From Pseudaquabacterium pictum (lineage in GTDB: Bacteria > Pseudomonadota > Gammaproteobacteria > Burkholderiales > Burkholderiaceae_C): a DNA stretch of 64,000 bases. A program made the position numbers and the translations under genes. Of the stretch, positions 28,916-37,651 are shown one piece after another (the first letter of the stretch is position 1; each line of letters opens with the position of its first letter). The stretch lies in NCBI RefSeq assembly GCF_005403045.1, contig NZ_BJCL01000010.1:62001-126000 (forward strand), in the 5' to 3' direction. The notes under the pieces were generated by a model, which was given only the letters and a program-made list of their open reading frames with translations, ran no database searches and was not told the DNA's origin.

Positions 28916-29338
28916 ATGCTGCCGGCCGCCGAATTCAGCCGCGGTGACGCCGGCTTCATCGCCCTGTGCACTGCCTACCGCGGCAGCGGCGGCATCGCCC
29001 GCGGGACCGATCTGGCCCACTGGATGGTCGGCCGTGGCAAGGGTGACAGCAGGGCGCTGGCCGCACTGATCGTCGGCAGCCAGGCCTTCAGCTTCGACTG
29101 GCACGGCACGTTCTGGGTGCCGATGTTCCAGTTCAACCCGCTGCAGCCGGCCTGGGGACAGGGCGCGCGCCAGACCCTGGCCGAGCTGGCTGCGGTGCTG
29201 GATGGCTGGCAACTGGCCGCGTGGTTCGTGCGCGGCAACACCTGGCTGGCCGACCAGCGCCCGCTGGACCTGCTGGCCGACCAGAGCGCCCAGGTGCTGG
29301 CCGCCGCCCGCACCGACCGCTACGTGATCACCGGCTGA
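28916..29338 (+). CDS. conserved hypothetical with MbcA/ParS-like C-terminal region
   Basis: 140 residues, cytoplasmic. The last 50 residues (DGWQLAAWFVRGNTWL, then RPLDLLADQSAQVLAAAR) resemble the Xre/MbcA/ParS toxin-binding domain (DUF2384), where 'W...NP...L.G..P.dlL' is the conserved core. There is no N-terminal Xre helix-turn-helix and no RES-type toxin next to it. Whether it is an orphan antitoxin-like adaptor or a separate family that shares the motif cannot be settled here. It is three bases downstream of the repeat protein gene, so likely co-expressed. Confidence 0.6.
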   Translation: MLPAAEFSRGDAGFIALCTAYRGSGGIARGTDLAHWMVGRGKGDSRALAALIVGSQAFSFDWHGTFWVPMFQFNPLQPAWGQGARQTLAELAAVLDGWQLAAWFVRGNTWLADQRPLDLLADQSAQVLAAARTDRYVITG

Positions 29339-29392
29339 GCCTGGTTCTGCACCAGGCCGGCCACACCCCTGCCACCCACCGCTGGAACCGCC

Positions 29393-30070
29393 ATGCCCTC
29401 ACCCCGAATGTCCGTCCGCCTGCTGGCCCTGGCCGGCCTGCTGCTGCCCGTGTGGGCCCACGCCCAGGTGGCCGGCTCCACCGCCGCCAGCGTGACGCTG
29501 ACCGAGCGCCACGAGATCGCCATGGGCTGGAGCGCCAGGCGCAGCGTGCTGGGCAAGACGGTCTACACCGAGGCCGGCCAGAAGATCGGCCAGGTGCAGG
29601 ACATCATCATCGCCCCGGGCGGCAAGGTGTCGTACCTGATCATCGGCGCCGGCGGTTTTGTCGGCATCGGCCGGCATGACGTGGCCGTGCCTGCGGCCCA
29701 GGTGCGCGACCATGGCGGCCGGCTGGAGATGCCGGGCGCCACACAGGACGTGGTCCGCACCATCCCGCGCTTCGACTACGCCAACGACACGGCGGTGCGC
29801 GACCACTTCATCGCCGCCGCGGTCGAGGACATCGGCCGCGCCCGCCGCAACCTGGTGGCGCTGCAGAAGGCTGCCGAGGCCACCGGTGCCGAGGCCCGCC
29901 TGAAGCTGCAGCCCGAGATCGACCAGCTGCAGCGGAATGTGCAGGTGGCCGAGGGCAAGCTCGCCGAATTGCAGAACGCCAGCGTCGGCCGCTGGAAGGA
30001 CTTCCAGGCCGCGCTCAGCGATGCCGTGTCCCGCCTGCGCAGCGGGCCCGAAAGCGCCGTGCCGGGCTGA
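29393..30070 (+). CDS. exported PRC-barrel domain protein
   Basis: 225 residues, signal peptide MSVRLLALAGLLLPVWAHA (from the second Met; the first is five residues earlier). A PRC-barrel (about 50-115; VLGKTVYTEAGQKIGQVQDI, VSYLIIGAGGFVGIG) is followed by a C-terminal helical coiled coil (about 140-215). PRC barrels occur in photosynthetic reaction-centre H subunits and in RimM; the exported type is of unknown function and common in Burkholderiales and rhizobia. Its stop codon lies inside the terminator hairpin. Confidence 0.8.
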   Translation: MPSPRMSVRLLALAGLLLPVWAHAQVAGSTAASVTLTERHEIAMGWSARRSVLGKTVYTEAGQKIGQVQDIIIAPGGKVSYLIIGAGGFVGIGRHDVAVPAAQVRDHGGRLEMPGATQDVVRTIPRFDYANDTAVRDHFIAAAVEDIGRARRNLVALQKAAEATGAEARLKLQPEIDQLQRNVQVAEGKLAELQNASVGRWKDFQAALSDAVSRLRSGPESAVPG

Positions 30071-30095
30071 GCCCCGGCTGCCGGGCTCAGCCCGG
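30062..30095. terminator. 13-bp perfect inverted repeat containing both convergent stop codons
   Basis: CCGGGCTGAGCCC (30062-30074), 8-base loop, GGGCTCAGCCCGG (30083-30095). The PRC gene TGA (30068-30070) and the purB TGA (30087-30089, minus strand) occupy mirror-image positions in the two arms. It is very stable and lacks U-tracts. Confidence 0.7.
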
Positions 30096-31460
30096 CAGAC
30101 CGCGCGCCAGCTGGGCCGCCAGGCCGGTGTAGCTGGCCGGCGACATCGCCCGCAGCCGCGCCTTCTCGTCCTCGGGCAAGGCCAGCTTGTCGACGAAGCC
30201 CAGCATCAGGTCCTGCGTCATCGGCTGGCCGCGGGTGAAGGCCTTGAGCTGCTCGTACGGCTCGGGCAGGCCGTGGCGGCGCATCACGGTCTGCACCGCT
30301 TCGGCCATCACCTCCCAGGCGGCGTCCAGGTCGGCGGCCAGCGCAGCCTCATTGGTCTCCAGCTTGTCCAGGCCCTTGGCGAGGCTGTCCAGCCCCAGCA
30401 CCGCATAGCCGAAGGCCACGCCCATGTTGCGCAGCACGGTGCTGTCGGTCAGGTCGCGCTGCCAGCGGCTGACCGGCAGCTTCTGGCTCAGGTGGGTCAG
30501 CAGCGCATTGGCCAGGCCGAAGTTGCCCTCGGCGTTCTCGAAGTCGATCGGGTTGACCTTGTGTGGCATCGTCGACGAGCCCACCTCGCCGTCCTTCAGG
30601 CGCTGCTTGAAGTAGCCCAGGCTGATGTAGCCCCACACATCGCGGCACCAGTCGATCAGGATGGTGTTGCAGCGGGTCATGGCATCGAACAGCTCGGCCA
30701 TGTAGTCGTGCGGCTCGATCTGGATGGTGTACGGGTTGAAGGCCAGGCCCAGCCGCTGCTCCACCACCATGCGCGAGAACGCCGGCCAGTCATGCGCCGG
30801 GTAGGCCGCCAGGTGGGCGTTGTAGTTGCCCACCGCGCCGTTCATCTTGGCCAGCAGGGCCACGCCGGCGATGCGCGCTCGGGCGGTCTGCAGCCGCGCC
30901 ACCACGTTGGCGATCTCCTTGCCCACGGTGGTGGGGCTGGCGGTCTGGCCATGGGTGCGGCTGAGCATCGGCAGCGCGGCCATGGCCTGCGCCATGCCAT
31001 GCAGCTTGCTGATGATGCGGTCGACGGCCGGCAGCAGCACCTGCTCACGCGCGGCCTTGAGCATCAGCGCATGGCTTGTGTTGTTGATGTCCTCGCTGGT
31101 GCAGGCGAAGTGCACGAACTCGCCGGCGGCTTCCAGGTCGGCATGGCCCTTGAAGCGCTGCTTCATCCAGTATTCGACGGCCTTGACGTCGTGGTTGGTG
31201 ATGCGCTCGATGTCCTTGATGGCCTGGGCATCGGCCTCGGAAAACCGCAGCACCAGGCTGCGCAGGTAGCCGCGGCTGGCCTCGGCCAGCGGCTTGAACT
31301 CGGCGAAGCCGGCGTCCGACAGCGCGATGAACCACTCCACCTCCACCTGCACCCGGCGCTGCATCAGGCCGAACTCGCTCATCAGCGGGCGCAGCGTGGC
31401 CATGCGGCCGGCATAACGCCCATCCAGCGGAGACAGGGCAGACAGGGTGGAGTGCGTCAT
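30087..31460 (-). CDS. purB: adenylosuccinate lyase
   Basis: 457 residues. Acts twice in purine synthesis: SAICAR to AICAR, and adenylosuccinate to AMP. The fumarase/aspartase superfamily signature GSSTMPHKVNP is present, with TSEDINNTSHAL and HGQTASPTT supplying the active-site His and Ser/Thr. The start MTHSTLSALSPLDGRYAGR is typical of the E. coli-like long form. A TAAAAT -10-like element on the minus strand (31532-31527) precedes it by 66 bases. Confidence 0.95.
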   Translation of the reverse strand: MTHSTLSALSPLDGRYAGRMATLRPLMSEFGLMQRRVQVEVEWFIALSDAGFAEFKPLAEASRGYLRSLVLRFSEADAQAIKDIERITNHDVKAVEYWMKQRFKGHADLEAAGEFVHFACTSEDINNTSHALMLKAAREQVLLPAVDRIISKLHGMAQAMAALPMLSRTHGQTASPTTVGKEIANVVARLQTARARIAGVALLAKMNGAVGNYNAHLAAYPAHDWPAFSRMVVEQRLGLAFNPYTIQIEPHDYMAELFDAMTRCNTILIDWCRDVWGYISLGYFKQRLKDGEVGSSTMPHKVNPIDFENAEGNFGLANALLTHLSQKLPVSRWQRDLTDSTVLRNMGVAFGYAVLGLDSLAKGLDKLETNEAALAADLDAAWEVMAEAVQTVMRRHGLPEPYEQLKAFTRGQPMTQDLMLGFVDKLALPEDEKARLRAMSPASYTGLAAQLARGLPG

Positions 31461-31530
31461 GGTGGTGGGCCTGGCAGGTTGCGGCGGGCGGCAGGCACGG
31501 CGCCGCGCCACCTCGGGAAACCCCGGATTT

Positions 31531-31560
31531 TAGGCCGCCGCTCCGCCCCGGGCCGGCCTA
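31531..31560 (-). terminator. hairpin at the end of bchJ
   Basis: On the minus strand TAGGCCG (starting with the bchJ stop codon) pairs with CGGCCTA 16 bases later, followed by AAAT. The same edge provides TAAAAT, a possible -10 for purB, so termination of bchEJ and initiation of purB may overlap here. Confidence 0.4.
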
Positions 31561-32151
31561 CCAGCGCAGCTCGAAGCGGCAGACCGGATCGCCGCGGGCC
31601 TCGCAGTGCGTCTCCACCACCTGCACGGCCGGGTGCACCAGCACCTGGAACAGCCGCTCGAAGGTGGCGCAGTAGAAGTCGCAGGCCGGCCGGTTGCTGG
31701 CCACGCCGCGGCACAGCGGGTTGTCGTGGATGGTCAGCACGCAGGGGCGGCCGGCCCGCGCCTGGAAGCGGCCGCTGCCGGCAAAGGTCCAGGCGTGGCG
31801 GGAGATGGCCTGCAGCAGCAGCCGGGCCGCCAGCACGGCCGGCAGGCACTTCAGCAGCCACTGCACCGGCCGCGGAATGCGCCGCGCCAGCAGGTAGTTG
31901 GCGGTGCGCATCCCGGCGCTGCGTGCCACCTGGCCAGCCACCGCCGGGCCCAGCTGCTGGCGCAGCACCCGGTGCAGTTGCGCCACCTCGGCCTCGTCGA
32001 CCATGCCCTCCGGTGGCTGGCGCAGGTGGCCGCCCAGGCCGGCCGCATCGAACAGTGCGCGCGTGCCGGCCTCGCCCAGCAGCGCGGGCAGCACCTCGGC
32101 CACCCGGGTGATGGCGTTCGGCCCGATGCGGCCGGCGGTGGCCGCCGTCAT
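31558..32151 (-). CDS. bchJ: bacteriochlorophyll biosynthesis V4R-domain protein BchJ
   Basis: 197 residues. The C-terminal half is a V4R (4-vinyl reductase) domain with conserved Cys and acidic positions ([28 protein letters not shown]); the N-terminal part is helical. BchJ was named as an 8-vinyl reductase from Rhodobacter mutants. Later work assigns that reaction to BciA/BciB and gives BchJ an accessory or substrate-carrying role in Mg-porphyrin metabolism. The ATG overlaps the bchE stop (ATGA), so the two are co-translated. Confidence 0.85.
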   Translation of the reverse strand: MTAATAGRIGPNAITRVAEVLPALLGEAGTRALFDAAGLGGHLRQPPEGMVDEAEVAQLHRVLRQQLGPAVAGQVARSAGMRTANYLLARRIPRPVQWLLKCLPAVLAARLLLQAISRHAWTFAGSGRFQARAGRPCVLTIHDNPLCRGVASNRPACDFYCATFERLFQVLVHPAVQVVETHCEARGDPVCRFELRW

Positions 32152-33821
32152 GCCGTGGCCTGCCGGGTGTCCGCCACCGATTCGGCCACCGATTCGGCCA
32201 GCTGCTCGGTGCCGCCGCCGCAGGCCAGGGCCGCGTTCAATTCGCCCTGGCGCCGCTTGTGCTCGATCTTCGGGCCGTGCATCGTCACCCAACCCGCATC
32301 CGCAGCGGCCACCGCATCGGCCGACGGCCGGCTGTACTGGCGGGTGGTGTCGAAGGCGAAGTCGACCTTCTTCTTCGTCTGCGGGCCCCAGTAGCCGACG
32401 CGGCCCAGGTCGTAGAAGGTGCGCTGGAAGCCGCTCTTCAGGAAGGCCTTCAGGCAGCCCATCAGGTACTTGCGCCGCAGCTTGTCCTTCTCCCAGGGGT
32501 ACTGGAAGAAGCTCTTGTTCATGAAGAAGCGGCGGTAGTTGTTCATCACCCGGTCGAGCAGCTCGCCGCGCTCCATTGCGTCGGGCTTCATGATCGGGGT
32601 GACGAAGTTGTACTTGGCGAAGTCGAACACCTCCACCTTGTCGCCCAGCTCCTGGAACAGGTCGCTGAACGGCCAGGGCGTGTACATCGCCCAGTTGGCC
32701 ATGTCGGGGTTCCAGTCGCGCGCCATGCGGTAGGTCTCTTCCAGCGTCTCGGCGGTCTCGTTCTCCAGGCCGACGATGAACTGCGCCTCGGTCACGATGC
32801 CGGCCTCGCGCAGCAGCTGGATCGCCCTTTTGTTCTGGGCGATCGTGGTCTCCTTGTTGAAGCGTTCCAGCTTCAGCTGGGCCGCCGCTTCGGTGCCCAG
32901 GCTCACATGGATCAGGCCGGCCTGGCGGAACAGCGGCAGCAGCTTCTCGTCGCGCAGGATGTCGGTCACGCGGGTGTTGATGCCCCACAGCACGCCGAGA
33001 TCCCGCTTGATCAGTTCTTCGCAGAAGGCGATGAACTTCTTGCGGTGGATGGTGGGCTCTTCATCGGCCAGGATGAAGAAGCCGACCTGGTGGTTCTTCA
33101 CCAGGTCCTCGATCTCGTCGACCACCTTGATCGGGTCGCGGATGCGGTAGTCGCGCCAGAACTTCCACTGGCTGCAGAAGGTGCAGGTGAACGGGCAGCC
33201 GCGGGCGAAGTTGGGGATCGCCACCCGGGTGTTCATCGGGATGTAGAGGTAGCTGTCCCACTGCAGGATGCCCCAGTCGGGGCGGATGGTGTCCAGGTCG
33301 GCGATCGGCGGCTCGGCCTCGGTGGCCCGCACCTTCTTGTCCACCGCGGCCTGGTCTTCCAGGAAGGCGATGCCGCGCACGCTGTGGCGGTCACGCGCCC
33401 AACTGCCGTCATCGACGGCGCGCACGAAGTTCAGGAAGACGGCCTCCCCCTCGCCACGCACCACCGCGTCGATCCAAGGTGCCTCGGCCAGCACCTGCGG
33501 GTACATGAAGGTGCCGTGGATGCCGCCCAGCACGGTGACGATGTCGGGGTTGATCTCCTTGGCCCACTGCAGCGTGGCCTCGGCCTGGTAGATGGCCGGG
33601 GTGATGGCGGTGCAGCCGACGATGTCGGGCTGCAGCTCGGCGATCTTCGCGCGCACGCCGGCTTCGTCGATGTGGTGGGTCATCGCGTCGACGAAGTGCA
33701 CGTCGGTGTAGCCGCCGTGCTTCAGGTAGCCGGTGAGGTAGGCCGCCCAGGCCGGCGGCCAGTTGCCGGCGATCTCGGCACCGCCCGAGTGGTAGTTGGG
33801 ATGGATCAGCAGCACGCGCAT
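32148..33821 (-). CDS. bchE: anaerobic Mg-protoporphyrin IX monomethyl ester oxidative cyclase BchE
   Basis: 557 residues. Forms the isocyclic E ring of bacteriochlorophyll with water as oxygen donor, under low oxygen. N-terminal cobalamin-binding fold (about 1-140; [17 protein letters not shown]), radical-SAM core with CPFTCTFC (CxxxCxxC cluster ligands) and a C-terminal BchE-specific region. The start is ATG with GAGGAG five bases upstream; an adjacent GTG is less well spaced. The divergent upstream region has strong dyads but no canonical FNR box. The oxygen-dependent cyclase AcsF is not in the window. Confidence 0.93.
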   Translation of the reverse strand: MRVLLIHPNYHSGGAEIAGNWPPAWAAYLTGYLKHGGYTDVHFVDAMTHHIDEAGVRAKIAELQPDIVGCTAITPAIYQAEATLQWAKEINPDIVTVLGGIHGTFMYPQVLAEAPWIDAVVRGEGEAVFLNFVRAVDDGSWARDRHSVRGIAFLEDQAAVDKKVRATEAEPPIADLDTIRPDWGILQWDSYLYIPMNTRVAIPNFARGCPFTCTFCSQWKFWRDYRIRDPIKVVDEIEDLVKNHQVGFFILADEEPTIHRKKFIAFCEELIKRDLGVLWGINTRVTDILRDEKLLPLFRQAGLIHVSLGTEAAAQLKLERFNKETTIAQNKRAIQLLREAGIVTEAQFIVGLENETAETLEETYRMARDWNPDMANWAMYTPWPFSDLFQELGDKVEVFDFAKYNFVTPIMKPDAMERGELLDRVMNNYRRFFMNKSFFQYPWEKDKLRRKYLMGCLKAFLKSGFQRTFYDLGRVGYWGPQTKKKVDFAFDTTRQYSRPSADAVAAADAGWVTMHGPKIEHKRRQGELNAALACGGGTEQLAESVAESVADTRQATA

Positions 33822-33883
33822 CACGGCTCCTCAGTGGCGTTGTGCCGGCATCGTCGGCCGGCGATGGCCGGCGTGGCTTGCGG

Positions 33884-33915
33884 TGTGTCAAATGGCGTCA
33901 ACCTTGGTTGACACA
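33884..33915. promoter_or_regulatory. nested inverted repeats between bchE and the BMP transporter
   Basis: TGTGTCAA (33884-33891) and TTGACACA (33908-33915) form a perfect 8-bp dyad with a 16-bp spacer. Inside it, GTCAACC (33897-33903), TT, GGTTGAC (33906-33912) forms a second dyad. The half-site GTCAA therefore occurs three times. TGT-N12-AC occurs on each strand but lacks the last A of the PpsR/CrtJ consensus TGT-N12-ACA. It is about 65 bp upstream of bchE and 30 bp upstream of the sigma-54 site. Confidence 0.55.
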
Positions 33916-33944
33916 TTGGGGGGTGTCGCGAATGGGGGCGCGCC

Positions 33945-33959
33945 TGGCACAACGCTTGC
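33945..33959 (+). promoter_or_regulatory. sigma-54 (-24/-12) promoter of the BMP transporter operon
   Basis: TGGCAC (33945-33950), five bases, TTGC (33956-33959): the invariant GG and GC are 12 bases apart, as sigma-54 requires, and the flanking C before TGGCAC also fits. Predicted transcription start is near 33971, leaving a leader of about 45 bases with GGAG before the ATG at 34016. The activator is not identified. Confidence 0.7.
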
Positions 33960-34015
33960 GTCGGCCCTGGCCCTACAGTTGGGATCCCGCACACCATCCA
34001 CCCACGGAGCCGCCG

Positions 34016-35005
34016 ATGACCTTCTCCCGCCGCCTGTTGATCACCACCACCGCCCTGGCTGCTGCGCTGGCCGCCGCCGCGCCTGCCTTCGCGCAGGCCA
34101 AGCTGAAGGTTGCCGCCATCTACACCGTGCCGGTGGAGCAGCAGTGGGTCAGCCGCATCGACAAGGCGCTGAAGGCGGCCGTCGGCCGCGGCGAGATCGA
34201 GTACGTGTTCAGCGAGAACGTCACCAACGCCGACTACGAGCGGGTGATGCGCCAGTACGCCGAGCAGGGCAACACCCTGATCGTGGGTGAGGCCTTCGCG
34301 GTGGAGGCCGCCGCCCGCAAGGTGGCCAAGGACTACCCCAAGGTCAGCTTCCTGCTGGGCAGCAGTGGCAAGCCGCAGGCGCCCAACTTCAGCGTCTTCG
34401 ACAACTACATCCAGGAGCCGGCCTACCTCACCGGCATGCTGGCCGGCGGCATGACCAAGAGCAACAAGATCGGCCTGGTCGGCGGCTACTCCATCCCGGA
34501 AGTGAACCGGCTGATGAATGCCTTCATGGCCGGCGCCAAGGAGGTGAACCCCAAGGTGGAGTTCAGCATCAGCTTCATCAACAGCTGGTTCGACCCGCCC
34601 AAGGCCAAGGAGGCCGCCTTCGCGATGATCGACAAGGGCGCCGACGTGATGTACGCCGAGCGCTTCGGCGTCAGCGACGCGGCCAAGGAGCGCAAGGTGC
34701 TGGCCATCGGCAACGTGATCGACACCCAGAAGGACTACCCCGACACCGTGGTGGCCAGCGCGCTGTGGCACATGGAGCCGACCATCGACGCCGCCATCAA
34801 GGCGGTGAAGGCCGGCAGCTTCAAGGCCGAGGACTACGGCCACCTGTCGATGATGAAGCCCAAGGGCAGCACGCTGAGCCCGCTGGGCACCTTCGAGAAG
34901 AAGGTGCCGGCCGACCTGCTGGCCAAGGTGCGCGCCAAGGAGAAGGCCATCCTCGACGGCAAGTTCAGCGTCAAGGTCGACGACGGCCAGCCCAAGGCCA
35001 AGTGA
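34016..35005 (+). CDS. BMP family ABC transporter substrate-binding protein
   Basis: 329 residues. Sec signal (MTFSRRLLITTTALAAALAA ... AFAQA) without a lipobox, so freely periplasmic. The mature part is a PnrA/BmpA-type periplasmic binding fold: KVAAIYTVPVEQQWV, NTLIVGEAFAVE, FDNYIQEPAYLTGMLAG, KIGLVGGYSIPEVNRLMNAF. Characterised relatives bind purine nucleosides; other members are predicted for autoinducer-2 or similar. Translation of the ATPase starts at its stop (TGATG), making it the first gene of a four-gene importer operon. Confidence 0.88.
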   Translation: MTFSRRLLITTTALAAALAAAAPAFAQAKLKVAAIYTVPVEQQWVSRIDKALKAAVGRGEIEYVFSENVTNADYERVMRQYAEQGNTLIVGEAFAVEAAARKVAKDYPKVSFLLGSSGKPQAPNFSVFDNYIQEPAYLTGMLAGGMTKSNKIGLVGGYSIPEVNRLMNAFMAGAKEVNPKVEFSISFINSWFDPPKAKEAAFAMIDKGADVMYAERFGVSDAAKERKVLAIGNVIDTQKDYPDTVVASALWHMEPTIDAAIKAVKAGSFKAEDYGHLSMMKPKGSTLSPLGTFEKKVPADLLAKVRAKEKAILDGKFSVKVDDGQPKAK

Positions 35006-36594
35006 TGGGCCTGCGGCCCGGGCCGCCGCTGCTGCAGATCGACGGCATCACCAAGCGCTTCGGCGCCCTGGTGGCCAACGAGGGCATCTCGCTGACGCTG
35101 GACCGCGGCGAGGTGCTGGCCCTGCTGGGCGAGAACGGCGCCGGCAAGAGCACCCTGGTGTCCATCCTGTTCGGCCACTACCTGGCCGATGCCGGCCAGA
35201 TCACGGTCGACGGCCAGCCGCTGCCGCCGGGCGACCCGGCCGCGGCGCTGGCCGCGGGCATCGGCATGGTGCACCAGCACTTCACGCTGGCCGACAACCT
35301 CAGCGTGCTCGACAACGTGATGCTGGGCACCGAGCGCCTGTGGCAGCCGTTCTCGCGCCGTGCCGCCGCGCGGGCGGCGTTGACGGACACGGCCCGGCGC
35401 TTCGGCCTGCAGGTCGACCCCGATGCCCGCATCGCCAGCCTGTCGGTGGGCGAGCGGCAGCGGGTCGAGATCCTCAAGGCCCTGGTGCCCTTCGGCCGCA
35501 AGGCCGGCGCCCGCATCCTGATCCTGGACGAACCCACCGCGGTGCTCACGCCGCAGGAAAGCGAATCGCTGTTCGCCACCCTGGGCCAGCTGGTGGCGCA
35601 GGGCCTGGCCATCATCTTCATCAGCCATAAGCTCGACGAGGTGCTGCGGGTCAGCCACCGCATCGCCGTGCTGCGTGGCGGCAAGCTGGTGGCGCAGATG
35701 CCGGCAGCTGGTGCCAGCAAGGCCCAGCTGGCGCAGGCCATGGTGGGGCGTGACGTGCAGCGCGTGGTGCGCGAGGCCAAGGCCGCGCCGGCCACCGCTG
35801 CCGCGCCGGTGTGCATGCTGCAGGGCGTGACGGTGCGTGGCCATGGCGCCTGGCCGCAGCTCGACAACATCCACTTGGCGCTGCAGCCCGGCGAGGTGGT
35901 GGCCATCGCCGGTGTGGCCGGCAACGGCCAGCATGCGCTGGCCGATCTGCTGCACGGCCTGGTGGCGCCCGATGCCGGCACGGTGACGGTGGCCGGCCGC
36001 GCGCTGCCGGCCACGCCGCGTGCCTGGGTGAATGCCGGTGTCGCCCGCATCCCGGAAGACCGCCATGCCGTGGGCGTGGTCGGCGACCTGCCGCTGTGGG
36101 AGAACGCGGTGCTGGAGCGCAGCAGCAGCCCGGCCTTCGCCCGCGGCGGCATCGTGCGGCGCGGCGCGGCGCGGGCGCATGCACAGGGCCTGGTCACCCG
36201 CTTCGATGTGCGCGGCACCGAGGGCGGCGGGCTGGACACCATCACCCGCGGCCTGTCGGGCGGCAACATGCAGAAGCTCATCCTCGGCCGCGCGCTGGCC
36301 GGCGATCCGCAGCATGCCGGCCCGCCGGTGCTGATCGTCGCCAACCAGCCCACCTGGGGCCTGGACATCGGCGCCGTGGCCTATGTGCACCGCCAGTTGC
36401 TCGATGCCTGCGCTGCGGGCGCCGCGCTGCTGCTGATCAGCGAAGACCTGGACGAGATCTTCGCGCTGGCCGACCGCATCGCGGTGATGCACCACGGCCG
36501 GCTGACCGACGCCCGCCCCGCGGCCGACTGGACGCTGGCCGCCATCGGCCTGGCCATGGCCGGCGCATCGCAGGAAGGCGCCCATGCAGCTTGA
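35005..36594 (+). CDS. sugar/nucleoside-type ABC transporter ATP-binding protein (two ABC domains)
   Basis: 529 residues. Tandem ABC cassettes: the first has Walker A LLGENGAGKST, signature LSVGERQRVEI and Walker B ILILDEPTAVL. The second has a degenerate Walker A (GVAGNGQHAL) and signature LSGGNMQKLILGRAL, the asymmetric pattern typical of CUT2/BMP importers. It overlaps the binding protein stop by one base and the next permease by eleven. Confidence 0.92.
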   Translation: MGLRPGPPLLQIDGITKRFGALVANEGISLTLDRGEVLALLGENGAGKSTLVSILFGHYLADAGQITVDGQPLPPGDPAAALAAGIGMVHQHFTLADNLSVLDNVMLGTERLWQPFSRRAAARAALTDTARRFGLQVDPDARIASLSVGERQRVEILKALVPFGRKAGARILILDEPTAVLTPQESESLFATLGQLVAQGLAIIFISHKLDEVLRVSHRIAVLRGGKLVAQMPAAGASKAQLAQAMVGRDVQRVVREAKAAPATAAAPVCMLQGVTVRGHGAWPQLDNIHLALQPGEVVAIAGVAGNGQHALADLLHGLVAPDAGTVTVAGRALPATPRAWVNAGVARIPEDRHAVGVVGDLPLWENAVLERSSSPAFARGGIVRRGAARAHAQGLVTRFDVRGTEGGGLDTITRGLSGGNMQKLILGRALAGDPQHAGPPVLIVANQPTWGLDIGAVAYVHRQLLDACAAGAALLLISEDLDEIFALADRIAVMHHGRLTDARPAADWTLAAIGLAMAGASQEGAHAA

Positions 36595-37651
36595 ACGCCG
36601 CGCCCAGACCTCGCGTGCCATGCTGCTGGCCGCGCCGATTGGCGCCGTGCTGGCCACGCTGGTCATCACCTCGCTGCTGGTGGCCTGGGCCGGCGCGCCG
36701 GTGGGCCGGGCCTATGCGCTGCTGCTGGAAGGCGGCTTCGGCTCGCGCTTCGCCTGGACCGAGACGCTGACCCGCGCCACGCCGCTGATCCTGACCGGCC
36801 TGGCCGCGGCCGTGGCCTTCCGCGCCCGGCTCTACAACATCGGCGGTGAGGGCCAGCTCTATGCCGGCGCCATGGCCGCGGTGGCGGTGGGCGGTCTGCA
36901 TGGCGGCAGCGGCTTCGAGCAGCCGGCGTGGCTGCTGTTCCCGCTGATGATGGCCGCTGCCGCCGTGGCCGGCGCGCTGCTTCTGCTGGGCCCGGCGCTG
37001 ATGAAGAGCCGATTGGGCGTGGACGAGGTGGTTACCACGCTGCTGCTGAACTTCATCGTGCTGCTGGGCGTGTCGGCCCTGCTCGACGGGCCGATGAAGG
37101 ACAGCATGGCCATGGGCTGGCCGCAGAGCGTGGCCATCCAGGATGCGCTGCAGCTCGGCAAGCTGGTCGAGCGCAGCCGCGTGCACACCGGCCTGCTGTG
37201 GGCGCTGGTGCTGGCGCTGGCGCTGTGGGCGGTGCTGGGTTTCACCACCTTGGGCTTCCAGATCCGTGCGGTCGGCGCCAACACCCGCGCCGCGGCCTTC
37301 GCCGGCATGCCGGTGGGCTGGGTGGCGGTGAAGGTGGCGCTGCTGTCGGGCGCGCTGGCCGGCCTGGCCGGCGCCATCGAGGTGGCTGGCCGCGCCGGCT
37401 ATGTGACGCTGGACATGTCGCCCGGCTACGGCAGCAGCGGCGTGGTGATCGCGATGCTGGCGGCGCTGAACCCGCTGGGCGTGGTGGCCGCGGCCATCTT
37501 CGTGGCCGGCATCCTGGTGGGTGCCGACAGCATGAGCCGCGCCGTGGCCGTGCCCACCTACATCGCCGATGTCATCGTCGCGGTCAGCCTGATCTCGATG
37601 CTGATCGCCACGCTGCTGACGCAATACAGGCTCCGTTGGCGCCATGGCTGA
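36584..37651 (+). CDS. ABC transporter permease, BMP/branched-chain-like
   Basis: 355 residues, about nine or ten membrane helices. BPD_transp_2 family, with the EAA-like cytoplasmic loop around FQIRAVGANTRAAAFAGMPVG and the conserved YNIGGEGQL after the second helix. It pairs with the next permease to form the heteromeric channel. The long first periplasmic loop is usual for the YufP/NupB-like subunit. Confidence 0.9.
   Translation: MQLERRAQTSRAMLLAAPIGAVLATLVITSLLVAWAGAPVGRAYALLLEGGFGSRFAWTETLTRATPLILTGLAAAVAFRARLYNIGGEGQLYAGAMAAVAVGGLHGGSGFEQPAWLLFPLMMAAAAVAGALLLLGPALMKSRLGVDEVVTTLLLNFIVLLGVSALLDGPMKDSMAMGWPQSVAIQDALQLGKLVERSRVHTGLLWALVLALALWAVLGFTTLGFQIRAVGANTRAAAFAGMPVGWVAVKVALLSGALAGLAGAIEVAGRAGYVTLDMSPGYGSSGVVIAMLAALNPLGVVAAAIFVAGILVGADSMSRAVAVPTYIADVIVAVSLISMLIATLLTQYRLRWRHG

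Noticed and set aside
33884-33915. FNR box at the bchE promoter
   Set aside because: The dyad has TCAA...TTGA orientation, not TTGAT-N4-ATCAA; no match within the gap.
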